In this document: in pieces, positions 20,375-31,060 of the stretch
Position numbering within the stretch: the first letter of the stretch is position 1
Layout of the letters: each line of letters opens with the position of its first letter
NCBI RefSeq assembly: GCF_000705555.1
Contig: NZ_JMQN01000015.1
Span: forward strand, 124,001-188,000
DNA: 64,000 nt
Reading direction: 5' to 3'
DNA from: Marinobacterium lacunae
GTDB taxonomy: Bacteria; Pseudomonadota; Gammaproteobacteria; Pseudomonadales; Balneatricaceae
The notes under the pieces: model-generated
The model's database searches: none
The model's input: only the letters and a program-made list of their open reading frames with translations
Told to the model about the DNA's origin: nothing
Program-made: the position numbers and the translations under genes

Positions 20375-20941
20375 TTAATCTGCAGGGATCCAGTTGCGGA
20401 TTACCAGTCGAATGCTCAGGTCTGAATAGCGGAATTCAAGACGTCCTGGCAGCACCAGATTTTCGTTGATCGGGGTCATTCGCTGGATCTCGATTCGCCA
20501 GCCTGACTGCTCGAAACCCTCGGTGTCGGACAGTAGCTGGTAGGGGATGTTCGGATCGGGGCGGCCCTGAACCCAGTAACGTGCCTGGCTGACGGGCAGG
20601 TGCCAGCCCAGCGCCTGCTGCATGACCGCCTCAGGTGTGTCCGCTTGATAGGGCTCGGGCTCTCCGGATACCTGCATGGTAACGCCGGTATCGTCGCCGA
20701 CAATCTGCATGCCGCCCTGTCCGAGGGGGCCGCTCAGGCGAATATCGAAGTGGTCGCCTTGCTGCTCCCAGTCCACATTGGCGCTATTGGCATGCTCGCC
20801 CTGTCGGATGCCGGCCTTGCCTTCGAACTGCCAGTCATCGCCGAGTGATCCCCGCAAACTGCCCTCTGGTGCCTGAGAGGGGGGCTGAAGAGTGGAACAT
20901 GCGCTGAGCAGGAGCGCTGCCAGAAGCAGTAATCCTCGCAT
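20375..20941 (-). CDS. lolB: Outer-membrane lipoprotein receptor LolB
   Basis: Accepts lipoproteins from LolA and inserts them into the outer membrane. It has a lipoprotein signal (LLLLAALLLSACS, lipobox LSAC with Cys at residue 15) and a 188-residue length typical of LolB, with the DDWQFEGKAGIRQG start of the beta-barrel and the LGWHLPVSQARYWVQG segment. It overlaps the TPR lipoprotein gene by one base (TGATG) and so is translationally coupled. In Pseudomonas the next gene is ispE. Here the tRNA-Gln follows within about 100 bases and ispE is absent. Confidence 0.93.
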   Translation of the reverse strand: MRGLLLLAALLLSACSTLQPPSQAPEGSLRGSLGDDWQFEGKAGIRQGEHANSANVDWEQQGDHFDIRLSGPLGQGGMQIVGDDTGVTMQVSGEPEPYQADTPEAVMQQALGWHLPVSQARYWVQGRPDPNIPYQLLSDTEGFEQSGWRIEIQRMTPINENLVLPGRLEFRYSDLSIRLVIRNWIPAD

Positions 20942-22659
20942 CAGGAGGCTCCCAGCTTCTCGGCCAGCTTTTCAAGTCGCTCGTCATCGGGGGCGTTTTC
21001 CCGGCTCGACTTCAAAAGCTCCAGCGCTTCCTGCGTCTGGCCATCGGCCCAGAGCACTTCAATCAGGTGGCTGGCGACCTCCGGATCAGCAAAGAGATCA
21101 TGGGCACGACGCAGAAAGTTCAAGGCTTCGGAAGTGCGGCCTAGCTTGTATAGGACCCACCCCATAGAGTCCAGTACCGCGGCATCGTCAGGGTGCTGCT
21201 CCAGCGCCTTGGATATCAGTGTGTGTGCCCGCTCAAGATCATCACCGTAGAGTGTCAGTGAATAGCCCAAAGCATTGAGCAACATGCCGTTATCCGGCTC
21301 CAGCTCAAGCGCACTTTCCAGGTCGCTCAGCATACGTGCAGGGTCGTCCGGCTCGATCATCAGTGCGTGGCTGTATAGCAGACCCACGTTATTTGGATGT
21401 TTGGCCAGGGCGTTTTCCACCAGCTGCAGGGCCTCATCGCGCTGATCATGACCGTTCAGCCAGTCGGCGAGCATCAGCGTCAGTTCTACGGTCAGCTGAG
21501 GATGATCGGCGATGCTCTGGTCGATAATTTTGCGCACTCGGCTCTCCTGCTCTGGTTGATCGAGCAGGTTCAGAGCCCTGTTGAGGGCCTGTTGCAGGTT
21601 GGAGCCGCTCTTCACTTTCAGATAGTGCTCGATGGCGCGTGGGTGGTTGCCCGCGCCCTCTTCGACGATGCCCAGATAAAAGTGCAGATTGGAGTTGTTC
21701 GGGCTTTTGGCCAACAGGGTGTTCAGCAGTTCGCGGCTGATGTCGTACTGCTGATGATCCAGCGCCAGCAGTGCGAAGTAATAGTGGAGCTGATCGTCTT
21801 CCGGATAAGCTTGCGCAAGTTCCAGCATGGCCTTGCGTGCGCGCTCGGGGTTGGTATCAATCTGAAGCTGAACGTACTGCACCTTGAGTGGTTTGGCGTC
21901 GGGATTCATCCGCAGCGCACGATTGACGATCCTCAGGGCTTCAGCGGTATCGCCCCGACTTCGCAGAATCTCGACCTTCTGCTGCAGCAGGTCGGTCTGA
22001 GTCGGTTCCACGGCCAGTCCCTGGTCGATCAGCGTTAATGCACCGTCTTCATCGTTCATGCGGCGCTTGAGCAGGGCGCGTGTCAGCAGAATATCCAGCC
22101 GTTGTGGATCCTGCTCGGAATAGGGGGCGAGCAGTTGTTCATACAGGCGTGCGGTATCCTCCGGCATCTGCTGGCTGTGGCCACCGATCATCAGCACCGC
22201 TTCTGTACTGCCGTCATCGAGAATCTGTTCAAGAACCGGCAGGGCCTCGTCGAAGCGACCTTCGCTGATCAGAATGTTGGCCAGTATGTGGCGGGGCTCC
22301 TGATCCTCTGGGGTAACCTGGGCCCAGACAGCGGCCGCTTCAAGCACGGCTGGGCTGTTGCGCAGGAACTGGGCAATGCGAGTCGCGCGTTCAGCTACCG
22401 CCGGATCACGGGTCATTTGCGCCTGGTGCAGGTAATACCCCAGCGCCTGATCGAACTGCCGGCGCTGGCCGGCGATTTCGGCAGCCAGTAGTTCATAGAC
22501 CGACTCCTGGTTCAGCTCTCCCGGCTGGTAGTCCACCGCTGCATCGGGTGCTGGTGATGTATCGTGCACGGCCGCTGTGCCTGAACCGTTTAGAGCCTGT
22601 CCGGCGCAGCCGCCAAGAAACAGCGTGCCGAACAGGATGGCGAGCCCGGTTTTTCTCAT
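20941..22659 (-). CDS. TPR-repeat lipoprotein
   Basis: A 572-residue predicted lipoprotein (signal ending LFLGGC, lipobox LGGC) made almost entirely of tetratricopeptide repeats. Repeat signatures such as LNALGYSLTLYGDDLERA and VLDSMGWVLYKLGRTSEALN occur near the C-terminus. It corresponds in position and length to the TPR protein between hemA and lolB in Pseudomonas (PA4667). Such repeats mediate protein-protein contacts, and an envelope assembly role is plausible given coupling with lolB, but no specific function is shown. It is divergent from hemA. Confidence 0.88.
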   Translation of the reverse strand: MRKTGLAILFGTLFLGGCAGQALNGSGTAAVHDTSPAPDAAVDYQPGELNQESVYELLAAEIAGQRRQFDQALGYYLHQAQMTRDPAVAERATRIAQFLRNSPAVLEAAAVWAQVTPEDQEPRHILANILISEGRFDEALPVLEQILDDGSTEAVLMIGGHSQQMPEDTARLYEQLLAPYSEQDPQRLDILLTRALLKRRMNDEDGALTLIDQGLAVEPTQTDLLQQKVEILRSRGDTAEALRIVNRALRMNPDAKPLKVQYVQLQIDTNPERARKAMLELAQAYPEDDQLHYYFALLALDHQQYDISRELLNTLLAKSPNNSNLHFYLGIVEEGAGNHPRAIEHYLKVKSGSNLQQALNRALNLLDQPEQESRVRKIIDQSIADHPQLTVELTLMLADWLNGHDQRDEALQLVENALAKHPNNVGLLYSHALMIEPDDPARMLSDLESALELEPDNGMLLNALGYSLTLYGDDLERAHTLISKALEQHPDDAAVLDSMGWVLYKLGRTSEALNFLRRAHDLFADPEVASHLIEVLWADGQTQEALELLKSSRENAPDDERLEKLAEKLGAS

Positions 22660-22851
22660 CTTTGCTCAGATCCTGGAGACAAAGAGCCACTATAGATGAT
22701 GCGTGCAGCGTTTGTCATCGCTGAGGCGTTGCGTCGGTGGGCCGCTCGGTTTGACCGGCGGCAAGGGTCTGCTCTTCGCCTGCTTAATCCGGCGCGCGTA
22801 AAGGTGTATGATGTCGCGCTTGTCTAATCTGGGTGGTGCAAAGCAGAAGTT

Positions 22852-24123
22852 ATGGCGTTGCTGGCATTGGGGATCAATCATAAGACCGCATCGGTTGAGG
22901 TGCGCGAGCGCGTTGCGTTTGCACCTGAACAGATCGGTGAGGCGATGTCGAACGCCCGTGAGCAGGCGCGTCTGCATGAGGTTGCCATCCTCTCTACCTG
23001 TAACCGTACCGAGCTTTATTGCGCAACCGAACTGACTGATACCGGTGAGGTGCTGTCGTGGATAGGCCGATATCACGGTCTTGATCCGCAAGAGCTGGCC
23101 AAGTGCTGCTATATCTACCGTGATGAAGAGGCTGTTCGTCACATGATGCGGGTGGCCTGTGGTCTGGATTCGCTGGTGCTCGGTGAGCCCCAGATACTGG
23201 GTCAGCTCAAGAGCGCATTCAGTGTGTCGCAGGATGCGGGAATGATCGGTGCTGAGCTCGGCCGTTTGTTTCGTCATACCTTCTCTGTCGCCAAACAGGT
23301 GCGTACCGAAACCGCTATCGGCCAGAATCCGGTCTCTGTGGCTTACGCAGCAGTCAGCTTGGCACAGCACATTTTTGCCGATCTGGGCGAGAGCAATGCC
23401 CTGCTGATCGGCGCCGGTGAAACCATCGAGCTGGTGGCCCGACATCTCAAGCAGGCCGGTGTACGCTCCATTACCGTTGCCAACCGGACGCTGAGTCGTG
23501 CCCAATCGCTGGCCGACGAAGTGGGGGGCGAGGCGATCGAGCTTGCCGCCATGCCTGCAGCGCTGCCCAAGGCCGATATTCTGATCTCCTCTACCGCCAG
23601 CCAGTTACCGATTCTGGGTAAGGGCGCGGTGGAATCCGCGTTGAAAAAGCGCAAACATCGGCCCATGTTCATGGTCGATATCGCGGTACCGCGCGATATT
23701 GAACCGCAGGTAGCCGAGCTCAATGATGTTTATCTCTACACCGTCGACGATCTCACCGAAGTAATTGAGGAAAATCAGCGCTCGCGGGAATCTGCAGCGG
23801 CTGATGCCGAGGCGATTATCGAAGCCGGTGCCCACGCTTTCCTCGGGCAGCTGAGGGAACTTGAGGCGGTCGATACCCTCACAGCCCTGCGTCAACAGGG
23901 TCAGGAGATCGCCGATGCCGAGCTGGACAAGGCCTTGCGATTGCTGGCTCAAGGGCGCGATGCCGAACAGATCCTGCGCCAGTTGGCGCGCGGTATTACC
24001 AACAAAATGTTGCATCAGCCGACAGTCCAGTTGCGCAAGGCGTCTGCCGAAGGGCGCACCGATCTGGCAGCGCTGGTGCACGAGCTCTATCAGCTATCCG
24101 GTCCGGCTGAACGCTCCAATTAA
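22852..24123 (+). CDS. hemA: Glutamyl-tRNA reductase HemA
   Basis: NADPH-dependent reduction of glutamyl-tRNA to glutamate semialdehyde, the first committed step of C5 heme synthesis. The catalytic Cys is in [11 protein letters not shown] (about residue 50); other motifs are the [13 protein letters not shown] segment, [13 protein letters not shown] for NADPH, and the C-terminal dimerisation helix. Length 423 is normal. It heads hemA-prfA-prmC-moeB, an order conserved across Gammaproteobacteria, with 11 bases to prfA. Confidence 0.97.
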   Translation: MALLALGINHKTASVEVRERVAFAPEQIGEAMSNAREQARLHEVAILSTCNRTELYCATELTDTGEVLSWIGRYHGLDPQELAKCCYIYRDEEAVRHMMRVACGLDSLVLGEPQILGQLKSAFSVSQDAGMIGAELGRLFRHTFSVAKQVRTETAIGQNPVSVAYAAVSLAQHIFADLGESNALLIGAGETIELVARHLKQAGVRSITVANRTLSRAQSLADEVGGEAIELAAMPAALPKADILISSTASQLPILGKGAVESALKKRKHRPMFMVDIAVPRDIEPQVAELNDVYLYTVDDLTEVIEENQRSRESAAADAEAIIEAGAHAFLGQLRELEAVDTLTALRQQGQEIADAELDKALRLLAQGRDAEQILRQLARGITNKMLHQPTVQLRKASAEGRTDLAALVHELYQLSGPAERSN

Positions 24124-24134
24124 CAGGCCCTGCC

Positions 24135-25223
24135 ATGAAAGACTCGATTCAGAACAAGCTCGAGAAGCTTAGCGATCGTTATGAAGAGCTCGCTGCCCTG
24201 CTGAGCGAGCCGGAAATCATCTCCAACCAGAACCGTTTTCGCGATTACTCGCGGGAATATTCCGAGTTGGAGCCGGTTGTAAAAGCCTTTGGCGACTGGC
24301 GTCAGGCGCAGGATGATCTGGCGGAAGCGAAGTCCATGCTGGAGGACGCCGATCCCGACCTGCGCGAGATGGCCAAGGATGAGATCGATTCCGCGAAAAC
24401 GCGAATCGAAACCCTCGAAGCCGAGCTTCAGATCCTGCTGTTACCGAAAGACCCCAACGATGGTCGCAACGTGTTTCTTGAGATTCGCGCCGGTACCGGT
24501 GGCGATGAGGCTGCGATTTTCTCGGGAGATCTGTTCCGCATGTACTCCCGTTACGCAGAGACGCGTGGCTGGCGGGTCGAGGTGATCAGTGCCAGCGAAG
24601 GCGAACATGGCGGCTACAAGGAGATCATCACCCGCGTTGCCGGTGAGGCGGTCTATTCACGGCTGAAATTTGAGTCCGGCGCCCACCGAGTACAGCGTGT
24701 TCCGGAAACCGAATCTCAGGGGCGCATCCATACCTCTGCCTGTACGGTAGCGGTGATGCCGGAGCTGGATGAGTCCGCCGCCATCGAGATCAACAAGGCA
24801 GACCTGCGTGTCGATACCTTCCGCGCTTCGGGCGCGGGCGGTCAGCACATCAATAAGACCGATTCCGCGATTCGCATCACCCACATCCCGACCGGTGTGG
24901 TAGTGGAATGTCAGGAGGAGCGATCCCAGCACAAGAACCGCGCTAAGGCGATGGGATTGCTGGCGTCACGTCTGCAGCAGGCCGAAATGGACCGCCAGCA
25001 GGCGGCGCAGGCGAGCACACGCAAAAGTCTGGTTGGCTCGGGCGACCGCTCAGAGCGTATTCGCACCTATAACTTCCCGCAGGGACGCGTCACCGACCAC
25101 CGTATTAACCTGACCCTGTATAAGCTCGGTGAGGTGATGCAGGGGGATCTGGATGCTGTGATCGACCCGCTGTTGCAGGAGCATCAGGCCGAGCAGTTAG
25201 GCGCCCTGTCCGATGCCGACTGA
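24135..25223 (+). CDS. prfA: Peptide chain release factor 1
   Basis: Terminates translation at UAA and UAG. The GGQ motif is in [17 protein letters not shown] and the codon-recognition PxT tripeptide region lies upstream ([12 protein letters not shown]). The 362-residue length is typical. It overlaps prmC by 11 bases, which fits since PrmC methylates the GGQ glutamine of this factor. Confidence 0.98.
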   Translation: MKDSIQNKLEKLSDRYEELAALLSEPEIISNQNRFRDYSREYSELEPVVKAFGDWRQAQDDLAEAKSMLEDADPDLREMAKDEIDSAKTRIETLEAELQILLLPKDPNDGRNVFLEIRAGTGGDEAAIFSGDLFRMYSRYAETRGWRVEVISASEGEHGGYKEIITRVAGEAVYSRLKFESGAHRVQRVPETESQGRIHTSACTVAVMPELDESAAIEINKADLRVDTFRASGAGGQHINKTDSAIRITHIPTGVVVECQEERSQHKNRAKAMGLLASRLQQAEMDRQQAAQASTRKSLVGSGDRSERIRTYNFPQGRVTDHRINLTLYKLGEVMQGDLDAVIDPLLQEHQAEQLGALSDAD

Positions 25224-26055
25224 GTCAGCGTTTAGCATCCAGCAGGCGCTGGCGGAAGGTATCAACCGAATCGACAGCGACAGTGCGCGACTGGATACCG
25301 AGCTGCTGCTGTGTCATGTGCTGGGCAAACCGAGAAGTTACCTGTTTACCTGGCCAGAGCGTGAATTGACCGCCGAGCAGCGTCAAGCCTTCGGCGAGCT
25401 GTTGGCGCGTCGCATCGCCGGAGAACCCGTTGCGCACCTCACCGGCTTGCGCGATTTCTGGACGCTGACCCTTGAGGTGACGGCGGATACGCTGATCCCA
25501 CGCCCTGATACCGAGACACTGGTTGAGGCGGCACTGGAGCGCTTGGGTGACGGCCCCTACCGCGTGGCCGATCTCGGGACCGGAACCGGTGCGATTGCAT
25601 TGGCGCTGGCCAGCGAGAGGCCGCGCTGGCAGGTGATCGCCACCGACCGCGTGCCGGAGGCTGCCGAGCTGGCCAGACGCAATCGCGACAGAGTTGAGCT
25701 TCACAATGTCGAGGTGTTGACCGGCAGTTGGTGCGAACCGCTCGGCGGCCTGTTCGACATGATCCTGTCCAATCCCCCCTACATTGACGAACACGACCCG
25801 CATCTGGCCGAGGGCGATGTACGCTTTGAGCCGCGCTCGGCACTGGTTGCTGATGAATCCGGGTTGTCCGATATCCGGCAGATAGCCGAACAGGCGCGGA
25901 ACTATCTGAAACCGGAGGGCTGGTTACTGTTCGAACATGGTTACGACCAGGGTGAGCCGGTGCGGGCGCTACTCGCCGGACTGGGGTATGCTCAAGTCAC
26001 AACCCTGAACGATTTAGGCGGGCGGGCGCGTGTAACCCTTGCCCGCATGCCCTGA
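25213..26055 (+). CDS. prmC: Release factor glutamine methyltransferase PrmC
   Basis: N5-methylates the GGQ glutamine of release factors 1 and 2. It contains the SAM-binding [16 protein letters not shown] motif and the catalytic NPPY in LSNPPYIDE, plus [10 protein letters not shown]. Length 280 is normal. It overlaps the prfA end and is followed by moeB after 17 bases. Confidence 0.97.
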   Translation: MPTESAFSIQQALAEGINRIDSDSARLDTELLLCHVLGKPRSYLFTWPERELTAEQRQAFGELLARRIAGEPVAHLTGLRDFWTLTLEVTADTLIPRPDTETLVEAALERLGDGPYRVADLGTGTGAIALALASERPRWQVIATDRVPEAAELARRNRDRVELHNVEVLTGSWCEPLGGLFDMILSNPPYIDEHDPHLAEGDVRFEPRSALVADESGLSDIRQIAEQARNYLKPEGWLLFEHGYDQGEPVRALLAGLGYAQVTTLNDLGGRARVTLARMP

Positions 26056-26072
26056 TTGAAAAAGGATACAAG

Positions 26073-26843
26073 GTGTTATCGGATCAGCAGTTACTGCGTT
26101 ATAGCCGTCAGATCATGTTGCCTGAGGTGGATATAGACGGTCAGCAGGCCTGGCTCGACAGTCGGGTCCTGGTCATCGGGCTCGGTGGTCTGGGAAGTCC
26201 GGCAGCGATCTACCTGGCCTCTGCCGGTGTCGGGCATCTGGTACTGGTGGATGACGACGCGGTCGATCTGACCAACCTGCAACGCCAGATCGTGCACACG
26301 ACCGAGCGTGTCGGGCAGCCCAAGGTGGAGTCGGCCCGCGAGACGCTCAAGGCGCTCAACCCTGATATCCGTATTGAGACGCTGGCACGCAGGCTTGAGG
26401 GCGAGGAGCTGGCCGAGCAGGTCGCGGCGGCTGATCTCGTACTGGATTGCTCTGATAACTTTACCACCCGTTTTGCTCTGAACCGTGCCTGCGTTGCGGC
26501 AAAGACGCCGTTGGTGTCAGGGGCTGCCATTCGCTTCGATGGTCAGATCAGTGTTTTCGATCCGCGTATTGACGGAGCGCCCTGTTACCAGTGCCTGTAC
26601 CGCGAAGGTGAAGATGAACAGCTAAGCTGTTCTCAGTCAGGCGTTTTTGCACCGCTGGTCGGTATTATCGGTGCAATGCAGGCAGCGGAGGGGTTGAAGC
26701 TGCTTGCCGGGGTCGGTGAGCCGTTGGTCGGTCGGTTGCTGCTGCTCGACGGTAAGCGGATGGAGTGGCGGATGCTGAAGCTCAGGCGTGATCCGGCGTG
26801 TCCGGTGTGCGCAGCAAAGGTGGAGAGGGATAATGGCAAGTGA
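26073..26843 (+). CDS. moeB: MoeB/ThiF-family adenylyltransferase
   Basis: E1-like enzyme that adenylates the C-terminus of a sulfur-carrier protein (MoaD or ThiS). It has the nucleotide-binding motif [19 protein letters not shown], catalytic-region Arg/Asp residues (DLTNLQRQ) and zinc Cys pairs (CYQC and CPVC near the end). The 256-residue length and position after prmC match moeB of Pseudomonas. ThiF is the main alternative. Confidence 0.92.
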   Translation: MLSDQQLLRYSRQIMLPEVDIDGQQAWLDSRVLVIGLGGLGSPAAIYLASAGVGHLVLVDDDAVDLTNLQRQIVHTTERVGQPKVESARETLKALNPDIRIETLARRLEGEELAEQVAAADLVLDCSDNFTTRFALNRACVAAKTPLVSGAAIRFDGQISVFDPRIDGAPCYQCLYREGEDEQLSCSQSGVFAPLVGIIGAMQAAEGLKLLAGVGEPLVGRLLLLDGKRMEWRMLKLRRDPACPVCAAKVERDNGK

Positions 26844-27240
26844 ACAGGCTCTGATCGAAAAACTGGAACGGGAGGTCAAGCTGATCGCCCTCGTAGGTGC
26901 CAGCCACAAGCCCCATCGGGCCAGCTATCGGGTGATGGAGTTCCTGCTGCGCCATGGCTACATCGTCATACCGGTTAATCCGCGGTTGGCGGGGCAAAGT
27001 CTGCACGGCCAGCTGGCGGTGGCATCCCTGGCCGATATCAAAGTGCCGATCGACATGGTCGATATCTTCCGCAACTCCGAGGCGGCCGGTGAGGTGGTTG
27101 ACGAGGCGATCGCTGTTGGTGCCAAGGCCGTCTGGATGCAGCTCGGTGTGATCAATGAGTCAGCTGCTGAACGGGCGCGTGCGGCTGGACTTGAAGTGGT
27201 CATGGACCGCTGTCCTGCGATCGATTGGGGGCGTCGCTGA
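26833..27240 (+). CDS. CoA-binding domain protein (YccU-like)
   Basis: A 135-residue Rossmann-fold protein with a CoA-binding domain ([26 protein letters not shown]...PVNPR). It matches the small YccU-type family, whose cellular role is unclear. The start at 26833 is chosen because GGAGAGGG lies directly upstream and family similarity begins there. It overlaps the moeB end by 11 bases and the next gene by about 16. Confidence 0.88.
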   Translation: MASEQALIEKLEREVKLIALVGASHKPHRASYRVMEFLLRHGYIVIPVNPRLAGQSLHGQLAVASLADIKVPIDMVDIFRNSEAAGEVVDEAIAVGAKAVWMQLGVINESAAERARAAGLEVVMDRCPAIDWGRR

Positions 27241-27719
27241 GCACACGGCTCACTGCCCCGTCACTCGGACGGCAGCTGTATAGGCTGGCGCTGCTCTTGG
27301 TTTTCTCCGTTATCTCCCTTGCGTGCAGCGGCCAGAGCACAATGGTGCGCACGCTTCAGGTTGGCCCGGCCAGCTTTCGCACCGAGATCGCTGCCACGCC
27401 CGAGGCCCGCCAGAGGGGGCTGATGGGGCGTGCGGATCTGAGCGACGACATGGCGATGCTGTTCGTGTATCCGGATGAGCAAATTCGGATGTTCTGGATG
27501 AAGGATACACCGACGGCGCTGTCGATTGCCTATATCGACCGCCGGGGCGTCATCCGTCAGATACTGCCGATGCAGCCGTACAGCCTGGAGTTGGTCCCCA
27601 GTCAGACTCCGGTCATGTATGGACTGGAGGTGAAGCAGGGGGCTTTTGAGCGCTTGGGTGTCAGGGTTGGCGATCAACTGGATCTGGAATCCCTGCACGG
27701 AGTAACGGCATCTCACTGA
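27225..27719 (+). CDS. DUF192 family lipoprotein
   Basis: A 164-residue protein with a hydrophobic N-terminus ending in SLACS (a possible lipobox) followed by a DUF192 domain ([23 protein letters not shown], then [16 protein letters not shown]). DUF192 proteins are mostly exported and of unknown function. The start is unsure: the TTG at 27225 overlaps the previous gene and lacks a clear ribosome-binding site. It is the last gene of the hemA-led run and is convergent with the ankyrin gene 23 bases on. Confidence 0.82.
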   Translation: MGASLSTRLTAPSLGRQLYRLALLLVFSVISLACSGQSTMVRTLQVGPASFRTEIAATPEARQRGLMGRADLSDDMAMLFVYPDEQIRMFWMKDTPTALSIAYIDRRGVIRQILPMQPYSLELVPSQTPVMYGLEVKQGAFERLGVRVGDQLDLESLHGVTASH

Positions 27720-27742
27720 ATTATGACCGATCTCTCTGCCGC

Positions 27743-28357
27743 TCAGCGGTTGCCCAACATCATCTCTCTGATTCTCTTGTCGTCGGCACAGCGTTTGGCA
27801 TAGTCGCGCATGGCCTCGCTGCAATCGATCCGATCGAGCGCTTCCGGCAGCGGGGCGCCGGAGTGAATCAGAAAATGTACCGTGGCCTGGTCATTCTCAA
27901 GCATCGCCAGGCTGACCAGCTCGTCCCCGTGACTTAGGTCGGCACCGTGCTGTACCAGTCGGCTTAGGTGCAGCATTAGCTGCTCCGGCTTGACGCAATC
28001 GAAGCACCAGTGCAGCAGCGAGCGGCCCTCGAAGTGTGCGTTGGCATCGGCCCCGGCCTGCAGCAGTGCGTTCAGCAACCCCAGACTATGCTCGGCATGA
28101 CGTAGCGCGATCAGCGTGTAAGGAGCACCATTTGCATCCAGGCTATTGGCCGACTCGGTGCGCTCAAGCACCCAGGTCAGCGCGTCGGGCTGTCCGGCTC
28201 GCAGAGCTAGCTCAGCTGCATTCAGGCCCTCGCTTAGTGGTGTACTCAGCTGTTGTTTATCCACCTTGGCCGCCAGTTTGGCCAGCGTGTCGCGATCACC
28301 GCTGCTGAGGGCTGCAACCAGTTTGGCGGTACGGGCATCGCGAAAAATCTTCAGCAT
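27743..28357 (-). CDS. Ankyrin-repeat protein
   Basis: A 204-residue protein with several ankyrin-type helical repeats (LLNALLQAGADANAHFEGRSLLHWC, then LVQHGADLSHGDELVSLAML and FLIHSGAPLPEAL). There is no signal peptide, so it is probably cytoplasmic. Ankyrin repeats bind proteins; no partner or enzyme domain is evident. It is followed by no clear terminator. Confidence 0.8.
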   Translation of the reverse strand: MLKIFRDARTAKLVAALSSGDRDTLAKLAAKVDKQQLSTPLSEGLNAAELALRAGQPDALTWVLERTESANSLDANGAPYTLIALRHAEHSLGLLNALLQAGADANAHFEGRSLLHWCFDCVKPEQLMLHLSRLVQHGADLSHGDELVSLAMLENDQATVHFLIHSGAPLPEALDRIDCSEAMRDYAKRCADDKRIREMMLGNR

Positions 28358-28393
28358 GACATGGTTTCCAGAGGCGCGTTGGCAGACTTCAAT

Positions 28394-29350
28394 TTAAATG
28401 ACGCCCATCAGCTTGACCAGGTAGATGGCACTGCTAAGAGTGATGACGGAACCGAGTGTAGTGGTCAGGATTACGTTGGCTGAGAGCTCTGCATTGGCAC
28501 CCATCGCCTTGGCCATGACGAAGCTGGCCGCCGCTGTAGGACTGGCGAACAACACCATCAGGATGACCAGCTCTTCACCGCGGAATCCGGCCAGCCAGGC
28601 CACTGGGGTGACCAGACCAGGGAGCAAGACCAGTTTGATCAGGGTGGCCCAGAACGCGGTACCGGAGCTGTTGCGCAGGCTTTTAAGATTCAATGTTCCA
28701 CCGATAGCCAGCAACGCCAGAGGCAGTGTTAAATCGGCGAAGTAGTCGCCGGTGCGCGCAATCAGCGCCGGCAGCCCGATATTGAAGTAAGAGAAGGGAA
28801 GGGCCAGTACAACGGCCAGTATCAGGGGGTTACGCGCCACCTCCAGCGCAATGCGCCCCAGTCGCAGTCCGTCCGCCCGTTTCAGTGGCAGGGTCAGGCA
28901 GATGATAGCCAATACGTTGTAGAGCGGAATGATCAGCGCCAGCAGCAGTGATGCCTGGGCCAGCCCGGACTGGCCAAACAAGTTATAGGATACCGCCAGG
29001 CCAATAATGCCGTAGTTGCTGCGATACGCGCCCTGGATAAAGGCGGCCAGGTCCGAGGGCTGACTGATCCAGCGACTGCCCAACCACCAGATCAGCGCAT
29101 AGGTGATCAGCGTGGCGATTAGCACATAACCCAGCAGTTCGGGGTTGAACGTGGCGTGGAAGTCCATCCGGGCGATGGCTAGGAACACCAGCGCCGGAAG
29201 CGTGAGCGTGAAGACTAATTTGGACGCGGTGTTGACGAAATTCTCGTTGATCACGCGCAGGCGTAGCAGAAAAAAGCCGAGAAATAGGATGAAAAAGATC
29301 GGTGCGACAATGGTGCCGGTGAACGCTAGGGTTTGCAGGTAGAGATGCAC
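28394..29350 (-). CDS. AEC family transporter
   Basis: A 318-residue protein with about ten membrane helices and the two-half layout of the auxin efflux carrier family (pfam Mem_trans). Segments such as AAFIQGAYRSNYGIIGLAVSYN and the C-terminal PTAAASFVMAKAMG are characteristic. Bacterial members move small organic acids such as malate or malonate, but the substrate cannot be read from the sequence. Confidence 0.87.
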   Translation of the reverse strand: MHLYLQTLAFTGTIVAPIFFILFLGFFLLRLRVINENFVNTASKLVFTLTLPALVFLAIARMDFHATFNPELLGYVLIATLITYALIWWLGSRWISQPSDLAAFIQGAYRSNYGIIGLAVSYNLFGQSGLAQASLLLALIIPLYNVLAIICLTLPLKRADGLRLGRIALEVARNPLILAVVLALPFSYFNIGLPALIARTGDYFADLTLPLALLAIGGTLNLKSLRNSSGTAFWATLIKLVLLPGLVTPVAWLAGFRGEELVILMVLFASPTAAASFVMAKAMGANAELSANVILTTTLGSVITLSSAIYLVKLMGVI

Positions 29351-29430
29351 AGGTGCCTCAGTTGCGTCTGAGTGAAAGAGGCAATTTTATCGGAAAACGC
29401 GGGTGCCGCGCAGAGCAGTAACGGAACTGT

Positions 29431-29931
29431 TCAGGTATGCAGTTTGGGATAATCGAAGATCTGGGTGCTGCCGCAGCTTTCGGCCAGTTCGGTCCAGCTC
29501 AATACATTGAGCATCAGGTGGTGTACAGCCGAGGTCGGGAAGTGGTGCAGAGTCTGTCCGCTCAGGTAGGCACCCAGGTCAGCAATACCCGGATTGTGGC
29601 CAACGAGCATGATGCTGTCGAGGTGGTCCGGTTGCCCCTGCAATACGTTAAGTAGGGTCTCCCAGCATGCTTCATACATTTCGGGGATCGCCATGCAGTT
29701 GCGATCCTCCAGCGCGAGCGTCTGCGCCAGTGTTCTGGCGGTGACGGCTGTCCGGGTTGCGCTGCTGTACAGAAGCCTTTGAGGTATGAGGCCAAAGGCT
29801 TTCACCCGCGCCGCCATCAGCGGAAGGTCGCGCATGCCGCGTGCATTAAGTGGCCTGTCGAAGTCGCGCAGCCCCGGATTATCCCAGCTGGATTTTGCAT
29901 GACGGATCAGGGTCAGCTGTTTCATGGTCAT
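29431..29931 (-). CDS. SixA-like histidine phosphatase family protein
   Basis: A histidine-phosphatase-superfamily protein of about 166 residues. The phosphate pocket motif is LIRHAKSSW near the N-terminus, the second Arg is in YSSATRTAVTART, and the distal His is in LVGHNPGI. This matches SixA-type protein-histidine phosphatases, although substrates vary. Three in-frame ATGs are possible; the one at 29931 has GGGA five bases upstream. Confidence 0.85.
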   Translation of the reverse strand: MTMKQLTLIRHAKSSWDNPGLRDFDRPLNARGMRDLPLMAARVKAFGLIPQRLLYSSATRTAVTARTLAQTLALEDRNCMAIPEMYEACWETLLNVLQGQPDHLDSIMLVGHNPGIADLGAYLSGQTLHHFPTSAVHHLMLNVLSWTELAESCGSTQIFDYPKLHT

Positions 29932-29985
29932 CGAATTCCCGGCGGGTTTCATAGCAGTATTGTTCTCCCCGGCGGGAAAGGCAAT

Positions 29986-30879
29986 TTACCCCTGTATTCT
30001 CACCTTGCGCGGAGAGAATAGTGAGCCGCCAAAGAAGAAGCTCGCCAATCCACCGAGAATGACCACCGATCCGATGTACAAGCGTTCGCTCAGGGGCTCA
30101 TCGTTGAACAGATGGCCCAGCAACAGTGCGAATATAGGCGTAATCAGTGTCACCAGCGCGACGGTGCTCGCGCTCAGATGCTTGAGCACGAAGTAGTACG
30201 AGGCGAAGCCGAGCAGCGATCCGACCAAGGCTAGATAAACGATAGACCAGAACGAGCGCGTAGCCGGATCCAGCGGTTGCCAGCTGCCGTCCAGCAGGTA
30301 CCAGGTCAGGGTATAGCAAGGCAGTGACAGAATCAGCGAACCGAGCGTTTGTACCAGCGGGTCGAGACCAGCGGCTTGCTGTTTCACCATGACACCGCTA
30401 AGGCTGAAGAAGCTCACACCCATCAGCAACAGCCCTATGCCTGTCCAGCTCTCAGGGCCCAGGGCCACATCATCCATGAATACGATAGCAAGGCCCAACA
30501 GCGCGATCAGGCATGAAAACCAGCGATGTGGCGGAAAAGCCTCGCCATCAAACACGAACCGGCTGAACAGCGCTGACAGCATCGGAGCCAGGCCGAAGAG
30601 CACCGAAATCAAGCCGGATGGAATGTAGCGGGCTGACAGGTAGACGCAGCACATGGCGCCGAAAGTGCCAAGCGTTGCCGCGACATAAGACTTGATCGCC
30701 AACGAGTCGAGCCGGAGCTTGATGCGGCGAACGGCTAGAATCAGCATGCCGACCACGGCCGCTATTGCCATGCGGATGCCTGCGGCGGCGACCGGGTCGA
30801 CACTTTCGCCGCTCCAGGCAACGGTGATGGGGGTCGTCGACCAAATAAGGACGACGAGCAGATAAGCGGCCGGTATCAC
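29986..30879 (-). CDS. EamA/DMT family permease
   Basis: A ten-helix drug/metabolite transporter of about 297 residues with two EamA repeats; the second ends VTLITPIFALLLGHLFNDEPL. I start it at a GTG (30877-30879) with GGAG eight bases upstream. A longer frame to 30972 would run through a strong hairpin at 30922-30948 and add 31 unconserved residues. The substrate is unknown. Confidence 0.85.
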   Translation of the reverse strand: MIPAAYLLVVLIWSTTPITVAWSGESVDPVAAAGIRMAIAAVVGMLILAVRRIKLRLDSLAIKSYVAATLGTFGAMCCVYLSARYIPSGLISVLFGLAPMLSALFSRFVFDGEAFPPHRWFSCLIALLGLAIVFMDDVALGPESWTGIGLLLMGVSFFSLSGVMVKQQAAGLDPLVQTLGSLILSLPCYTLTWYLLDGSWQPLDPATRSFWSIVYLALVGSLLGFASYYFVLKHLSASTVALVTLITPIFALLLGHLFNDEPLSERLYIGSVVILGGLASFFFGGSLFSPRKVRIQG

Positions 30880-30921
30880 GCTTTTAGCTCCAGCAGGCAG
30901 TGTTGGGATCAACAGATGAGA

Positions 30922-30948
30922 AAGGGCCTCAGCGTAACTGAGGCCCTT
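30922..30948 (-). terminator. Hairpin terminator after bufD
   Basis: A perfect 11-bp stem, AAGGGCCTCAG/CTGAGGCCCTT, has a five-base loop. It lies between the DoxX gene and the EamA gene on the minus strand. The following T tract is weak (TTTCTC). Confidence 0.6.
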
Positions 30949-31060
30949 CGTGCATGTGCGACTTGATGTCACTCGCTACGGTGATGACGAATACCGCAGT
31001 ACTTAAGTTGGACTTTGTTGACCTATCCGTCAAGTCGGCAACAGAGAGTTGCGTGTTTTA